Assembly (NCBI GenBank): GCA_035048495.1
Contig: CM068552.1
Location: 26,972,154-27,036,153, forward strand
Length of the DNA stretch: 64,000 nt
Direction: 5' to 3'
Source of the DNA: Euptelea pleiosperma
Lineage: Eukaryota; Streptophyta; Magnoliopsida; Ranunculales; Eupteleaceae
Shown: piece by piece, positions 34,311 through 46,960 of the stretch
Numbering within the stretch: the first letter of the stretch is position 1
Layout of the letters: every line of letters starts with the position of its first letter
Position numbers and translations under genes: made by a program
The notes under the pieces: model-generated
What the model was told of the DNA's origin: nothing
What the model saw: the letters and a program-made list of their open reading frames with translations, nothing else
Databases searched by the model: none

Positions 34311-35289
34311 GCGCATTACTCCAGAACACAGTTACAGATCAAATTTATTCTCCAGGCAACTGCCCACCCTAGCCCCACTAGCTCAGCCACTAGTAACAAG
34401 CAACAAAGGCTTCGTGATTGGAAGGGCGTTCATGTGACTCGACGCGTGGAGTCAGAGGATATGGACGCTCTGGCAATTGGCCTTGGCTAAGGTTGTATGC
34501 TGTATAAAAATAGTGTTGCGTAGGTAATTTCTGTAACTCAAAACTTTTCAGTTAGTGATACTTTCCATCTAGACGTGGTCTTGTGATTTTCCCTTAGCTA
34601 AGGTTTCCACGTAAAAAATCTCATGTGTTATGAATGTTGATTGTTTGTATTCCGCACTACTTCTAGATTAGATCAAATGATCAAGAAACAATATATCATA
34701 GGGATGTATTTGATCTTAGTCAGTTGAGATAATTACTTATATTCAATCAACTTATTTAGGATTGCTTCACGTGCGATTAGATTACCCCTACCAGACCAGT
34801 AATTGAGTTAGTTTATTAGTTTAATTAGAGAATTTGTAATACATATTCACCCCCTCTAAGAATCTAGTGTTGTAAGGATACACAGATTTTTAGTTACTCC
34901 CCACATGGACCAACACGTTTTGACTTACCCCATCCTTTAGATGGTTCAAACATTAGTGATGACATAGAATTCTAAGATGACAAAATGCAGTTGTTGCTTA
35001 TCATCCCTACTTATGTTCCCAAATCTAGAATTACCCCTATATAAAATGAACTGTGGTACGTGTTAATACCACTGTTATGAACTGTTATCCCTATCCAATA
35101 GAGGCTCAAAGAGTAGGAGAATAAAAATAGAAAAGTAACTCTAGATCTTTGATTCCACATCTATAGTTTGAACCCAAACCAAAGCAATTTTAGAGATTTA
35201 GAGCTCTATATCATTAAACGGCTCTTAAATTCGTGAAATGCACAAGCAGTCTCTAAAGGACTGCTACCAAATGAAAGAGCTGACCTAGA
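34311..35289. other. Intergenic DNA with a possible LTR remnant
   Basis: 34,500-34,915 has features of a copia LTR end (TGTATAAAAATAG, GGTTTCCACGTAAAAAATC) but no PBS, partner LTR or TSD is seen. No gene. Confidence 0.3.
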
Positions 35290-35921
35290 TGATATCATTT
35301 CTAAGAGTATGCCTGCATGGCTCATATTGTGGGCTATCATCAAAGTTTTACTCAATTACCCCTACACCATTTTTTTCATTCCATTGCGTGAACTACACAT
35401 GGACAACAAGCTATAATATATTTTGTCACGCGTGCGTTAACTATGGTGGGAGTAGAACTTTGCTGACATATGTCCGATGCATGAATGACACATTAACAGT
35501 AGGGTGTACAATTTTTTTTCACACATGCGTATAGTGGGAGTACAACTTTGCCGATGGAAACAGTATGACCCATGTTGTAGACTTTTAGAGACCACTAACC
35601 GTATAGATGTTATGCCCATCCTTGGATGACCCTACGTACCAAAATTAGTCGGACTAATGATTTAAAACCTTTGGATATTTGTACCTCAAATAATGCTCAA
35701 ATTCCATGGTTAAAAATCATCTCATGAAAATGACTCCAATCCAACGCTTAGAAATCACTAATAAGGCTAATTTTTAACTTGTAGGTCCACCTAGGGTTGT
35801 GCAAAACATTCATACAGTCAGCAATCTTTAAGAATATGAAGTGGACCATATTGTTGTCCATCATCAACGTATATCACCTTGACATTGCAAGCAAACATTA
35901 TTCTTAAATAAGTGGTGGATA
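35290..35921. mobile_element. Mutator-type MITE fragments
   Basis: Two pieces: an end at 35,308-35,351 (GGCTCATATTGTGGGC..AAAGTTTTACTC) and a nearly complete but worn copy at 35,535-35,880. The right part was then interrupted by the copia LTR at 35,922. Confidence 0.6.
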
Positions 35922-36336
35922 TGTTGGGGAAGAAACCGAAAGATAAATAAATAAAGACAAGATGCAACCAACCACACAATACAGAGATTTACGTGGTTCC
36001 CTCTAGATTGAGGTACGTTCACGGATCCACACCGATTCACTATGCTCTAAGGCAAAAGCAACACAATACAATACAAGGTTCTCTAGAAAACTCTCACAAC
36101 CTCCCACAACTCTCTTGATGTCACTCTTATCTTCTCTCTTAACAATATGAGTTATAAATATATCTCCAAGTCGTAACTAGGGTTTCTGTGAAAGTTCGAA
36201 AATACTCCCGCCAAAAATAGGCCGAGAGAAAAACCCAACAAAATAACCCTTCATCAGTCCAATCGATTGGGGTCTGTTCAATCAATTGGAGCTGAAGGTC
36301 CAATCGATTTGACACCCCCAGTCTCCACAACTAACA
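35922..36336 (-). repeat. Ty1/copia LTR (minus orientation)
   Basis: In minus orientation it runs from TGTTAGTTGTGGAGACTG to CCCCAACA (415 bp, TG...CA). A TCCAAGTGGCAGATT purine-rich tract stands directly before its start, as the PPT of copia elements does. Its inner part recurs at 40,047-40,345. Only this one LTR of the element is present. Confidence 0.78.
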
Positions 36337-36352
36337 ATCTGCCACTTGGAGA

Positions 36353-36690
36353 CTGTCTGCCAACACCTCCTCGAGCTTTGTTGCATTTCGAATCTGCCAC
36401 CTCCATAAGAAACTCGGTGTGAATCTTCTCCTTGTTTTCTAAGCATGAAGACCAACAGAAATTGAATAAGTCTTCAATTTTTCTATAGTAACCACCTTGA
36501 TGAACATATTCACAGGGTTATGACTCGTGTGGATCTTCTCCAAACTAAATAGCTCATCCTCCAACATGGTTCGTATGAAGTGGTACTTAATGTCGATGTG
36601 CTTGGTCCTTCAATGAAATGTCAAATTCTTTGCAAAATGAATCACTCTGACTGTCATTGTATTGTTTACAACTCTCTTGTTCCTTTCCCA
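36353..36690 (-). pseudogene. Copia RNase H C-terminal remnant
   Basis: Read on the minus strand: CDSQSAIHFAKNLTFH, then TKHIDIKYHFIR and a tail of EDELFSLEKIHTSHNPVNMF, the standard end of copia polyproteins. Everything upstream of the CDSQSA block (higher coordinates) is gone, replaced by the CAF1 pseudogene on the opposite strand. A second copy is at 40,362-40,700. Confidence 0.8.
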
Positions 36691-36747
36691 ATCAAAAGAA
36701 AAAGTTCAGATAGTAGTTTGGGCCCGTACAACCTCGAGCAAGCAACC

Positions 36748-37595
36748 ATGTCAATCTCCGACCTGCATTAGAAACTAATCTTGATTAGAGAAGTATGGGT
36801 ACACAATTTGGAATTTGAGTTCCATTTAATCCGAACAATCGCTCGATACTTCCCGTTCATTTCAATGGACATTGAGTTCCCAGGGGTCATCTTCCGTAAG
36901 ATCACCACAGAATCTTTGAATCTCCCTCCATAGTCACACCGATCATCCGAGTACTACAAGCTTCTCAAAGCCAACATGGATTCCATGAATCTCATCCAAC
37001 TCGGACTCACCTTCAACGACGTCATCGGAAATCTCCTTGATTTTGGTACATCCAATTGTTTTATTTGGAATTTAATTTTAAGGAATTTGATGTCTCTCTT
37101 GACCTGCACTCCCCCAACTCCATCGACCTTCTCAAGAAATAGGGGATTGACTTTGAGAAAAATATAAATGAAGGGATTCACTCGGTGCGATTCGCCCAAT
37201 TAATGTTCATCTCAGGGCTTGTCGCCCAAACTAACTTAGTGGTGACATGGGCTACATTCTATGGGGCCTACGATTTTTCCTACTTACTGAACCTTCTTAC
37301 TCGGCGACGATTTTCTGGGCAAATAACATACTTTTTCCATCTCTTGCACTTGTATTTTGGGCCAGGATTCTATGACGTCAAGCACATGATCAGGTTCTGT
37401 GAAGGGTTGTTGGGTGGGTTGGAATGGGTCACAAAATCACTTCAGGTGGAACGTGTGGTTGGAAAGTCTCATTATGCTGGTTCAGAGAGTCTTTTCACAT
37501 GGCAGGTATTTGAGAAGACGTGTCAACGGTTTTTTGTTGATCACAATCGCAATACGAAAGCTGCAAGTGTTCTTTTCGGACTTGAATTTGAATGA
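36748..37595 (+). pseudogene. CAF1: CAF1 (CCR4-associated factor 1) deadenylase pseudogene A
   Basis: CAF1 proteins are DEDD-type 3'-5' exonucleases that shorten mRNA poly(A) tails in the CCR4-NOT complex. Translation in pieces gives MSISDLH, LIREVWVHNLEFEF, FPFISMDIEFPGVIF, NLIQLGLTFNDV, YDFSYLLNLLTRRRFSG and CEGLLGGLEWVTKSLQV, in the right order for a full-length plant CAF1 of about 280 residues and without introns, like most plant CAF1 genes. Stops are at 36,769 and after LNLPP (near 36,931). A frameshift lies near 37,070. MDTEF has become MDIEF and the late AGSDSLLT motif is AGSESLFT, so two catalytic regions are altered. Confidence 0.85.
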
Positions 37596-37665
37596 TGGAT
37601 CAAGCTTCAAGTTTTACAATTTTATTTGCTTCTTAGTTTTTTTTTATATATGTGTGCCAATGTAG

Positions 37666-38668
37666 CTAATTCTTTTTTGTACATGCTTATACATACCTAC
37701 GAAGTAATCTAAGATGATTCTTTTCTTTCATTTTTGAAGTGTTTGTTATACTTATATAGTCATTGTTGCTTCTCAGAGATCTTCTGACTCTTTCTTTTAA
37801 TGAGTGATGTGCATGAGGCTGTGAGGGTGGGACAGAGTATGTACAGGCCTTATCCAATGGGGGAGTCTTCATCTTGACATGTCTCAGTATTTGCTGCACC
37901 ACTGGGTCCATCATTGATGCACCTCACCAGAACTTGGGGCAGCTTTCTGTTATAAGTAGTATGTATATTACTGATTTATTGCAGAAGAAAAGAAACTTCT
38001 CTTTTCTGTTTCATAAATAGAACTAAATTATTAGAAAACAATGATAGCACTTCTGTAAGAATGGGCGAAGTTCGTTATAGAAAAACTTGCAATGGGTCTC
38101 CAGAATATGTGATGAATGTAGCCACTTTTTTAGAATACTTAATTATTAGGAAACAATGAATTAGGAAAATATTTTGCCGATCTTTTTAGTGACGTGGTCT
38201 CATGGGTACTAACCCCTTCATCCTATAGTTCAGTGTTTTAACCATAATGTGAATCCCATACAAATTAAACCAATCAACACAAGCATAATTCCAGGTGTAC
38301 TGTGATTTGAACATTAATTCTAATTCCCACATCATGCTTACTGTAAAGAGAGAATTAGAAAAAGAGAAAGGAAAAGAAAAACGAAGAAATGAGTGTCATA
38401 AATTTTAACTCGTCTTTCTTTTCACGTTATCTATCTATTATACTTCTTTTAATTTCTCATGTTTCTATTCCATCACAATATTGCCAACTATTTTTGTTGT
38501 TGTGGTTATTGTTGTTGTTGTTGTTTTTCTTGCTGCTTGTTATTAGAAACATAGAATGGAAGGACTCTGTTTATGTGATTTTGAAGGCAATAGTAGTTGT
38601 TATGGAATGCGGGATTATATTTATCATTTTAGATTTGTTTGTTCACTTTCCAATTGTGTAATTGTCTG
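37666..38668. other. Intergenic DNA, probable CAF1 3' flank
   Basis: A GTT-rich microsatellite lies at about 38,500-38,527. No supported gene. Confidence 0.35.
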
Positions 38669-40046
38669 TGTCAGGCCTCGGTTTCAGATACCCAAATACG
38701 GTCAGAAAATCCGTGGATTGACCCTTACCCAAACTCAAAGGTAACCCATGAATGTCCCCTACTGGTCCAATTATGACAATTAAACTACTAATGTTCATTC
38801 GAAAACCCACTAGCTATAAAAATATCTATGTGCGAAAGTAACCCTAGAATAATCCTACGCAATTATTCAATTATTAGAGTTAGGTTAAGTTCATTAATCA
38901 ATTAGGTTGTTCTACGATCTACGTGAGGTTTATTATGAATTAATTAAATAGATTTAATTCTTTTAAGTCAAGTCTAAAGTAACCTATTAAGTCTATACAG
39001 TCTAGGAATGAGTCAATCCAATTGACTCGATCACATGTAAAAATTTGGCTAAGGTAAAAAGCTCAGAATTTGATCAAGTTAAAATAGGGCAGCAAGATAC
39101 TATTTTGACCATATCTCCTTCGTTATTAAAAATCTGTAAACAGGTCATATGTTTTTAGAAAAGTCTCGTAGAGATCTATTATTAGTCCTTATGCACAAAT
39201 CTGAGAAAAGAATCATTTTCCCTTCTAAAAAGTGCTACACAACACAGAACCTAAACTTAGATTTTTTTGACATACTATTAGTGTTTTGACCATAACTTTT
39301 AGCATAGATCAAATCTGTAGAAACCGTAAACATTTTTGGAAAGCTTGATTGAAGCTATTCGAAAAGTTCTTTTGGAGTCAGAACCCAGAAATGTCATCTG
39401 TATATCCGAAATAAGACTGCAAATTAAAACTTTGAATTTAACAAATTAAAGATATGTTTCGTATTGTGGTCATAACTTTCTAGTCAGATCGAATTCCTGA
39501 ATTATCGAAACTGTTCCAAAACGCTAACTCAAAGAGCTACGAAAAGTCCATATTGGTCAGAAACTAATTTCAGACATCTAGGCCTCGAAAAATGTACCAA
39601 AAGACAGAACAATAGGTTATTTTGTGATACATTTTGGTGACAGTCTTTTGGAACCCGATATGTGTACCGGTCCAATGGGTTTGTACTAATGCATTCGTTT
39701 TATTATTTAACACATGTTCATAGTCATTAAATATATAAAGAAAAATTATATCATAAATTCAATCAAATCAGGTTCACAACAACTCAAACATGTTATAGAA
39801 TAAAATAAAGACAAACCCTCAAAAAATCAAACCAGAACAAGTTTATTTTTATGTTAAGTAATCAAAACAAATAAAGGCATCTAAAATGAGTCTAGGGTAA
39901 TCTAGCCCTCATCCACATAAATATCCTCATGTAGATCTTCTAAATCCGGATCTACCCAATCGTCTGAGTCTTCATAGAAATCATTGACCAAATCTGAAAA
40001 ATATATCGGCAAACACCGGTAGTCTGATATGTATTTTATAATGCCA
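38669..40046. mobile_element. Putative LTR-like fragment
   Basis: Begins TGTCAGGCCTCGGTTTCAG, which has the look of a gypsy LTR start. No matching second LTR, PBS or TSD was found, and the right side is cut by copy B of the chimera. Confidence 0.3.
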
Positions 40047-41663
40047 TAATAACTCTCACAGCCTCCCACAACTCTCTTGATGTCACTCTTATCTTCTTTT
40101 TCAATAATACGAAGTTTAAATAAATCCCTAAGTCGTAACTAGAATTTCTGTAAAAGTACAAAAACATTCCCGCCGAAAATAGGCCTGAGAGAAAAACCTA
40201 ACGAAATAACATTCATCACTAATGGATTGGGGTCTGTTGAATCAATTAGAGCTGAAGGTCCAATCGATTTGACACTCTTCCAATCAATTGGGCTAGGGTC
40301 CAATCGATTGGACACCCCCAGTCTCTATAACTAACAATCTCCCCCTTGGAGACTATCTGCCAACACCTCTTCGAGCTTTACTGTATTTGGAATCTGTCGC
40401 CTCCATAAGAAACTCAATGTGAATCTCCTCCTTATTTTCTAAGCATGAAGACCAACAGAAACTGAACAAGTCTTCGGTTTATCTATAGTAACCACATTGG
40501 TGAACATATTCGCAAGGTTATGACTTGTGTTGATCTTCTCCAAACTGAATAGCTCATCCTCCAATAGGGTTCGTATGAAGTGGTACTTAATGTCGAAGTA
40601 CTTGGTCCTTGAATGAAACGCTAAATTCTTTACAAGATGAATTGCACTCTGACTATCATTGTAAGGTTTACAAGATCTCTTGTTCCTTTCTCAGTCAAAA
40701 GAAAAAGTTCAAAGGGCAATTTGGGCACGTACAACCTCAAGCAAGCAAGCAAGCAACCATGTCAATCTCCGACCTGCATCAAAAACCAATCTTGATTAGA
40801 GAAGTATGGGCGCACAATTTGGAATTTGAGTTCCATTTAATCCGAACGATCGCTCGATACTTCTCGTTCATTTCAATGGACACTGAGTTCCTAGGGGTCG
40901 TCTTCCGTCCGATCGCCATAGAATCTTTGAATCTCCCTCCATAGTTGCACCGATCATCTGAGAACTACAAGCTTTTCAAAGCCAACGTGGATTCCATGAA
41001 TCTCATCCAACTCGGACTCACCTTCAACGACGCCACCAAAAATCTCCTTGATTTTGGAACATCTAATTATTTTATTTGGGAATTTAATTTTAGGGAATTT
41101 GATGTCTCTCTTGACCTCCACTCCATCGACCTTCTCAAGAAATAAGAGATTGATTTTGAGAAAAATATGAATGAAGGGATTCACTCGGTGCGATTCGCCC
41201 AGTTGATTTTCAGCTTAGGGCTTGTCACCCAAACTAACTCAATGGTGAGATGAGTCACAATCCATGGGGTTTACGATTTTGCCTACTTGCTGAAGCTTCT
41301 TACTCGGAGACAATTTCCCGGGCAGTTAATAGACTCTTTCGACTCTTGCACTTGTATTTTGGGCCGGGATTCTATGACGTCAAACACATGATCAGGTTCT
41401 GTGATGGGTTGTTTGGTGGGTTGGAACAGGTCGTCAAATTGCTTCAGGTAGAACATGTGGTTGGAAAGTCTCATTGTGCTGGTTCAGACAGTCTTCTCAC
41501 ATGCCAGGTATTCGAGAAGACGTGTTAGCGATTTTTTTTTAATCACAATCGCAATACAAAAGCTGCATGCATTCTTTTTGGACTTGAATTTGAATAATGG
41601 ATCAAGCTTCAAGTTTTATAATTTTATTTGCTTCCTAATTTTATTTTTTTTTATGTCTGTAGG
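40047..41663 (+). repeat. Direct duplication (copia-CAF1 chimera), copy B
   Basis: Partner of 36,087-37,665. The copia LTR part is 40,047-40,345 and the RNase H remnant 40,362-40,700, both in minus orientation. Homology ends near CCAATGT at 41,663, just before an Athila LTR fragment. Confidence 0.88.
40759..41597 (+). pseudogene. CAF1: CAF1 deadenylase pseudogene B
   Basis: The better preserved sister of copy A. It reads MSISDLHQKPILIREVWAHN, then FISMDTEFLGVVFRP with the DEDD-family MDTEF intact, a TAG after LNLPP (40,942) shared with copy A, NLIQLGLTFNDATKNLLDFG, FIWEFNFREFDVSLDLH, a TAA near 41,143, YDFAYLLKLLTRRQFPG and AGSDSLLT. A GTGAGATGAG stretch near 41,250 gives a further stop and the reading frame shifts at least once after it. 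The stop shared with copy A implies that the parent was already dead, or shared that mutation, before the duplication. Not expected to make an enzyme. Confidence 0.85.
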
Positions 41664-41744
41664 CCAATGTTGAGACTTAATCAGAATGGCCTTATATCCA
41701 GACTTCCGAAAATGTGTTTAATCCATCCAAATATATCATTTCAT

Positions 41745-41878
41745 CCAGAAAAATGTGTTCTACGCAACAAAAGAGACTCTTACGTAGAAAAGTGGATAAA
41801 TAGAGTAGTTTTACGTAGGAGAGTGCGATAACGCTAAAAGGATAATTGTTTAAAATAAGCACTTTTGAGCGAATATCA
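41745..41878 (-). repeat. Fragment of an Athila LTR start (minus orientation)
   Basis: The reverse complement begins TGATATTCGCTCAAAAGTGC and follows the first about 135 bp of the 3' LTR at 9,812 with roughly 15 percent differences, then decays toward 41,670. It defines the LTR boundary independently and shows that a second, older family member was present. Confidence 0.82.
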
Positions 41879-43516
41879 ATTATCCATTACAAGTTCTAAA
41901 GATTTTTTGAATATATAAGATGTGACTGGGGAATTCAGCACACATATTTGTATGCAAAAGTTTTTTAGAAAGAGACAAAAAGTTATTTTGATTAAAAGTC
42001 ATTAATTATTATTTATATTATATAATATATCACTAGATGATCTGGAAAAATGATCAGTTGAACTACTGTAGGAGTGATTCAATGCTATTTTCCAGAAGCA
42101 ATAGATTTCTCTAAGATATGAATAATGATCTTATTCTCTTAGGTAGAATGGGCCTGTCTTTTAGAATATTCTCATTATTCATATCCAGAAAGTTCCAGTT
42201 CTCTTTTCTAGATTATCATCTCTGTAGTGGTACATTTTGGAAATCTAGATCTGATAGAGGTTTACATTGCATGCCTCGATGAGACGATAGATGTGAGGGG
42301 TACGATTCGCATGTCCCTAGATAGTTTAAGGATCCTTGAAATGTCTGCAGACGTTGAACGATTGATCATTGTTGTTCTTTTGACCTGTGTATTCAGTGTC
42401 GTGGTCAAAGGCCATCTCCTGAGCCTAAATTCACGGGCTTGTAGTGTGCTCCTCACACGCAACGGCAAATATCCGTCTGACCGCAAATCAGGATACCAAC
42501 GGTGGGGTTCCACACTGATTAAGTATTGGAACAAAAGAAATGATTGCTAGACTAGGGCTGATACTAGTCGTGACCTCTTCACTCTAAGATGAATAGACTA
42601 CCTGCCTTGTGTTGTTATTAGTTGGTGATGGATGAGATATAGATGTTATTGATATAAAATTTAAATGTTATTTGATTTCTAATTTTATTAGTACGATTTA
42701 AATTCTGTCATTTATTGTTAAATAAAATTGTTAGTTGAATTTTCGTTCTTGCACTTTTGTTTCTTTCAAAATGAAATGTATTTTGTTGTTGTATTATTTT
42801 GTATTTATGATGATTGTTTTAAGGATACTTAGTTACCTGCGAGCTTTTCCAAAAAAGTTCACACCCCCCTCAGTTCTCTTGCAGAGAAGAACCTATGGAC
42901 TTATTCAGGCTTGTTTTGAAGTGAAGTCTAGTTGCAGTGAAGTAGATTTCAGATAATGAACTCGTAATTGAATATGTATTTATATTTAGATTCTTGTTTA
43001 GAAGTATATATCATTAACTTCACACATTATCTCTATTATATAATGTCAAGTAGGTCTGCACTTTCGTATTAAAAAAAAAATTCCTTAAAATTTATAACTT
43101 GGGTTAGATGTGAGAGTGAATTTGCTTTGCGTGCTTTGGATTCAGGACATGTGGCTAACACCTCGAGATTCGTGTGGTCCGAATTTGGGGCGTTACATGC
43201 CTTTTGGCAGTAACCCCATTTATCATAACATTATCGCTTTCTTAAAACTTATGAATTCTACCAACTTATGGGAATCATTCAACGATTACTTATTAACATT
43301 AAGGGGGTGTTTGGTTTGCCATTTTCAGACTTGGAAAAAAAATTTTCTCAAATAGACTATTTTCAAAATAGTAGATTGTTTGGATGACCATTTTTTAAAA
43401 AAGTATTTATTCCATAAAAATATAATTTTTTTAAGCGAAAAAACCTTTTTAATTATAAGCTAATTTTCAAGTAAAAAAAATACCTCTTTTTAAATTTTAC
43501 ATAATAAACAAAAAAA
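41879..43516. other. Intergenic, possible gypsy LTR remnant 42,230-43,197 (minus)
   Basis: At 43,181-43,197 GAATTTGGGGCGTTACA, read on the minus strand, is TGTAACGCCCC, a common start of Tekay/Del-type LTRs. 42,230-42,540 is GC-richer and could be the interior. No partner LTR or TSD was found. The 42,227-42,550 ORF is not supported as a gene. Confidence 0.35.
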
Positions 43517-43658
43517 GGGTAATTACCAAAAAAATTGATGTTTTCAACTTTTATCACCAAACAGCCAACTGACATGTTTGAAATACCAAAAAAACTAATG
43601 ATTACCGATTTTGCCCTTAACTTTTAGGTGTGACTTCAAAAAGGCAACTGAAACAAAG

Positions 43659-44145
43659 TTGACACGACTGTACGATTCCCAATGATGGCTCTAAAATACT
43701 TTTGGATCAACCATCCGATTATGATCTAACTGCTGGGGATCACTCCAAAAAGCAATCAACCTTTTTTTAACAATGACACTCTTTTATGTTCTATTTTTTT
43801 ATTTTTTGACAATGTCATCTGTTTTTTCTTTGTATGTCGTCTGTTTTCTCTTTGTCTGTTGGTTGTTCTCTCTTTGTATGTTGTCTATTTTCGTCTTGTA
43901 TGTTGACACGACTGTACAATTCCCAATGATGGCTCTAAAATACTTTTGGATCAACCGTCCGATTATGATCTAACTGTTGGGGATCAGTCCAAAAAGCAAT
44001 CAACCTTTTTTTAACAATGACACTCTTTTATATTCCATTTTTTATTTTTTGACAATGTCGTCTGTTTTTTCTTTGTATGTCGTATGTTTTCTCTTTGTCT
44101 ATTGGTTGTTCTCTCTTTGTATGTTGTCTGTTTTTGTCTTACTTG
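43659..44145 (+). repeat. 244-bp tandem duplication in the left arm
   Basis: TTGACACGACTGTAC followed by CCCAATGATGGCTCTAAAAT starts at 43,659 and again at 43,903, with near identity across the unit. Confidence 0.85.
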
Positions 44146-44429
44146 TATGTCGTCTGTTTTCTCAATGTCAGTTTTCTATTTTCTTCTTGTCTATCATCTG
44201 TCTTCTTGACTCTCTTCTATCGTCAGTTTGCTTATATTCTATTATCTATTTCCTCTTGTCTTCAATTTTGTCCTTTAATTGATGTATTAGAATAGAACAA
44301 GTGAATAGATCGAGAGTTACTTATTACAGTATTTGTTATTAGAGATAACATCCATTCATAAATGTCAAGTTTCATAACTTGCGATTCTTAACCAGTTTAA
44401 TAATTGTCTTGTATGATGTTAACAAAGGA

Positions 44430-46960
44430 GAAAATGGATGATGGAAAAAGAAAAAATAGATGTTAGCAAAGGAGAAAATGGATGATAGAAAATGAGAAAA
44501 GAGAAGATAGAAATGGAGAAAATAGATGTTAGAAAATGAGAAAATGGATAATAGAAAGGGAGCAAAGAGAGCAAAGGAGAAAACGAATGATAGAACAAAA
44601 GAAAACAGACGAAGGAGTAGGAGAAAATAGACGACGGAGTAGGAAAAAATAGACGATAGAAAATGTGAAAAGAGATTATGGAAAATGAGAAAATGGATGA
44701 TAGAAAATGAGAAAAGAGAAGATAGAAATGGAGAAAATAAATGTTAGAAAAGGAAAAAACGGATGATAGAAAGGGAGAAAAGAGAGCAAAGGAGAAAACA
44801 GATGATAGAAAAAGAGAAAACAGACGATGGAGTAGGAGAAAACATACGATAGAAAATGTGAAAAGAGATTATGAAAAATGAGAAAATAGATGATAGAAAA
44901 TGAGAAAAGAGAAGATAGAAATGGAGAAAAAGATGTTAGAAAATGAGAAAACGGATGATAGAAATGGAGAAAAGAGAGCAAAGGAGAAAACGGATGATAG
45001 AAAAAGAGAAAAATAGACGACGGAGTAGGAGAAAATATACGACAAAGTAAGAGAAAACAGACGATAGAAAATATGAAAAGAGATAATAGAAAATGAGAAA
45101 ATGGATGATAAAAAATGAGAAAAGAGAAGATAGAAATGGAGAAAATAGATGTTAAAAAATGAGAAAACGGATGATAAAAATGGAGAAAATAAAGCAAAGG
45201 AGAAAACGGATGATAGAAAAATAGAAAAATAGACGACAGAGTAGGAGAAAATAAACGACAAAATAAGAGAAAACAGACGACAAAGTATGAAAAAACAAAC
45301 GATGGAGTAGGAGAAAACAGACGATAGAAAATGTGAAAAGATATGATGGAAATGGAGAAAATGGATGATAGAAAATGAGAAAAGAGAAGATAGAAATAGA
45401 GAAAATAGATGTTAAAAAATGAGAAAACGGATGATAAAAAAGGAGAAAAGAGAGCAAAGGAGGAAATAGATGATAGAAAAATAGACGACGGCGTAGGAGA
45501 AAACAGACGATAGAAAATGTGAAAAGAGATGATGGAAAAGGAGAAAATAGATGATAGAAAATGAGAAAAGAGAATATAGAAATTGAGAAAATAGATGTTA
45601 GAAAAGGAGAAAACGGATGATAGAAAGGGAGAAAAGAGAGCAAAAGAGAAAACGAATGATAGAAAAAGAGAAAAACAGACAATAGAGTAAGAGAAAATAG
45701 GCGATGGAGTAAGAAAAAACAGACGACAAAGTATGAGAAAACAGATGACGGAGTAAGAAAAAACACACGATAGAAAATGTGAAAAGAGAATATGGAAAAT
45801 GAGAAAATAGATGATAGAAAAGGAGAAAAGAGAAAATAGAAATGGAGAAAATGGATGTTAGAAAAAGAGAAAACGGATGATAGAAAGAGAAAAAAGAGAG
45901 CAAAAGAAAAAACGGATGATAGAAAAAGAGAAAACAGACAATGGAGTAGGAGAAAATAGACGACAAAGTAGGAGAAAACAGACGACGAAGTAAGAGAAAA
46001 CAGAAGATGAAAAATGTGAAAAGAGATGATGAATGAGAAAATAGATGATAGAAAATGAGAAAAGAAAAGATAGAAACGAAAAAAATTGATGATAGAAAAG
46101 GAGAAAATAGAAGATAGAAACGAAGAAAATAGATGTTAGAAAAGGAGAAAATGGATGATAGAATGGGAGAAAAGAGAACAAAAGAGAAAACGGATGATAG
46201 AAAAAGAGAAAACAGACGACGGAGTAGGAAAAAACAGACGACAGAAAATGTAAAAAGAGATGATGGAAAATGAGAAAATTGATGATAGAAAAAGAAAAAA
46301 GAGAAGATAAAAATGGAGAAAATAGATGTTAGAAAAGGAGAAAACAGATGATAGAAAAAAAAAGAAAACAAATGACGAAGTAGGAGAAAACAAACGACAA
46401 AGTAAGAGAAAATAGACGACAAAGTAAGAGAAAACTGACGACGGAGTAGGAGAAAACAGAAGATAGAAAATATAAAGAGATGATGGAAAATAAGAAAATG
46501 AATGATAGAAAATGAGAAAAGAGAAGATAGAAATAGAGAAACGGATGATAAAAAGGGAGAAAAGAGAGAAAAGAGAGAAAAGGAGAAAGCGGATGATAGG
46601 AAAGGAGAAAAGAGAGCAAAGAAGAAAACGGATGAAAAAAAAATTAGAAAATGAAGAAAGCTTGTAGTATTACAATCTTTGATATCTGCGTATGAACAAA
46701 TGAAGAAAGCTTACAAGAGAAAAAATGAAGAAAAAGCTTACCGGAGAAGCTTTAGAAAATGAGAAAACGGATGGTAGAAAGGGAGAAAAGAGAGCAAAGG
46801 AGAAAACGGATGAAAAAGAAATAAAAAAATAAATAAAACTTACCGTATTACAATCTTTGATCTCTGCGTATGAACAAATGAAGAAAGTTTACAGGAGAAA
46901 AAATGAAGAAGAAAGCTTACCGGAGAAGCTTTCTTTGGTAATGGAAAAGTTGTTTTAACA
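44430..46960. repeat. AG-rich minisatellite array, about 2.5 kb
   Basis: A 14-17-bp motif (GATGATAGAAAATGAGAAAA and variants such as CAGACGACGGAGTAGGAG) is organised into higher-order units of roughly 200-230 bp. The period keeps the minus strand open for up to 274 codons as Phe-Ser-Tyr-His repeats, which I attribute to composition, not to genes. Confidence 0.9.

Larger units (their letters stand above)
36087..37665 (+). repeat. Direct duplication (copia-CAF1 chimera), copy A
   Basis: The whole stretch, LTR part through CAF1 3' flank, recurs at 40,047-41,663 in the same orientation with scattered substitutions and small indels. Copy A keeps the outer LTR end; copy B does not. Confidence 0.88.

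Noticed and set aside
36139..36330. Minus-strand ORF of 63 codons with Trp/Phe-rich product
   Set aside because: It lies entirely within the copia LTR and is not conserved as a frame in the second copy.
38669..43197. One LTR retrotransposon spanning TGTCAGGCC to GGGGCGTTACA
   Set aside because: The two ends do not share a target duplication, no LTR pair was found, and the chimera copy and an unrelated LTR fragment lie between them.
44676..46619. Long minus-strand ORFs up to 274 codons
   Set aside because: They follow the period of an AG-rich minisatellite, overlap one another in several frames and give monotonous Phe/Ser/Tyr/His repeats.
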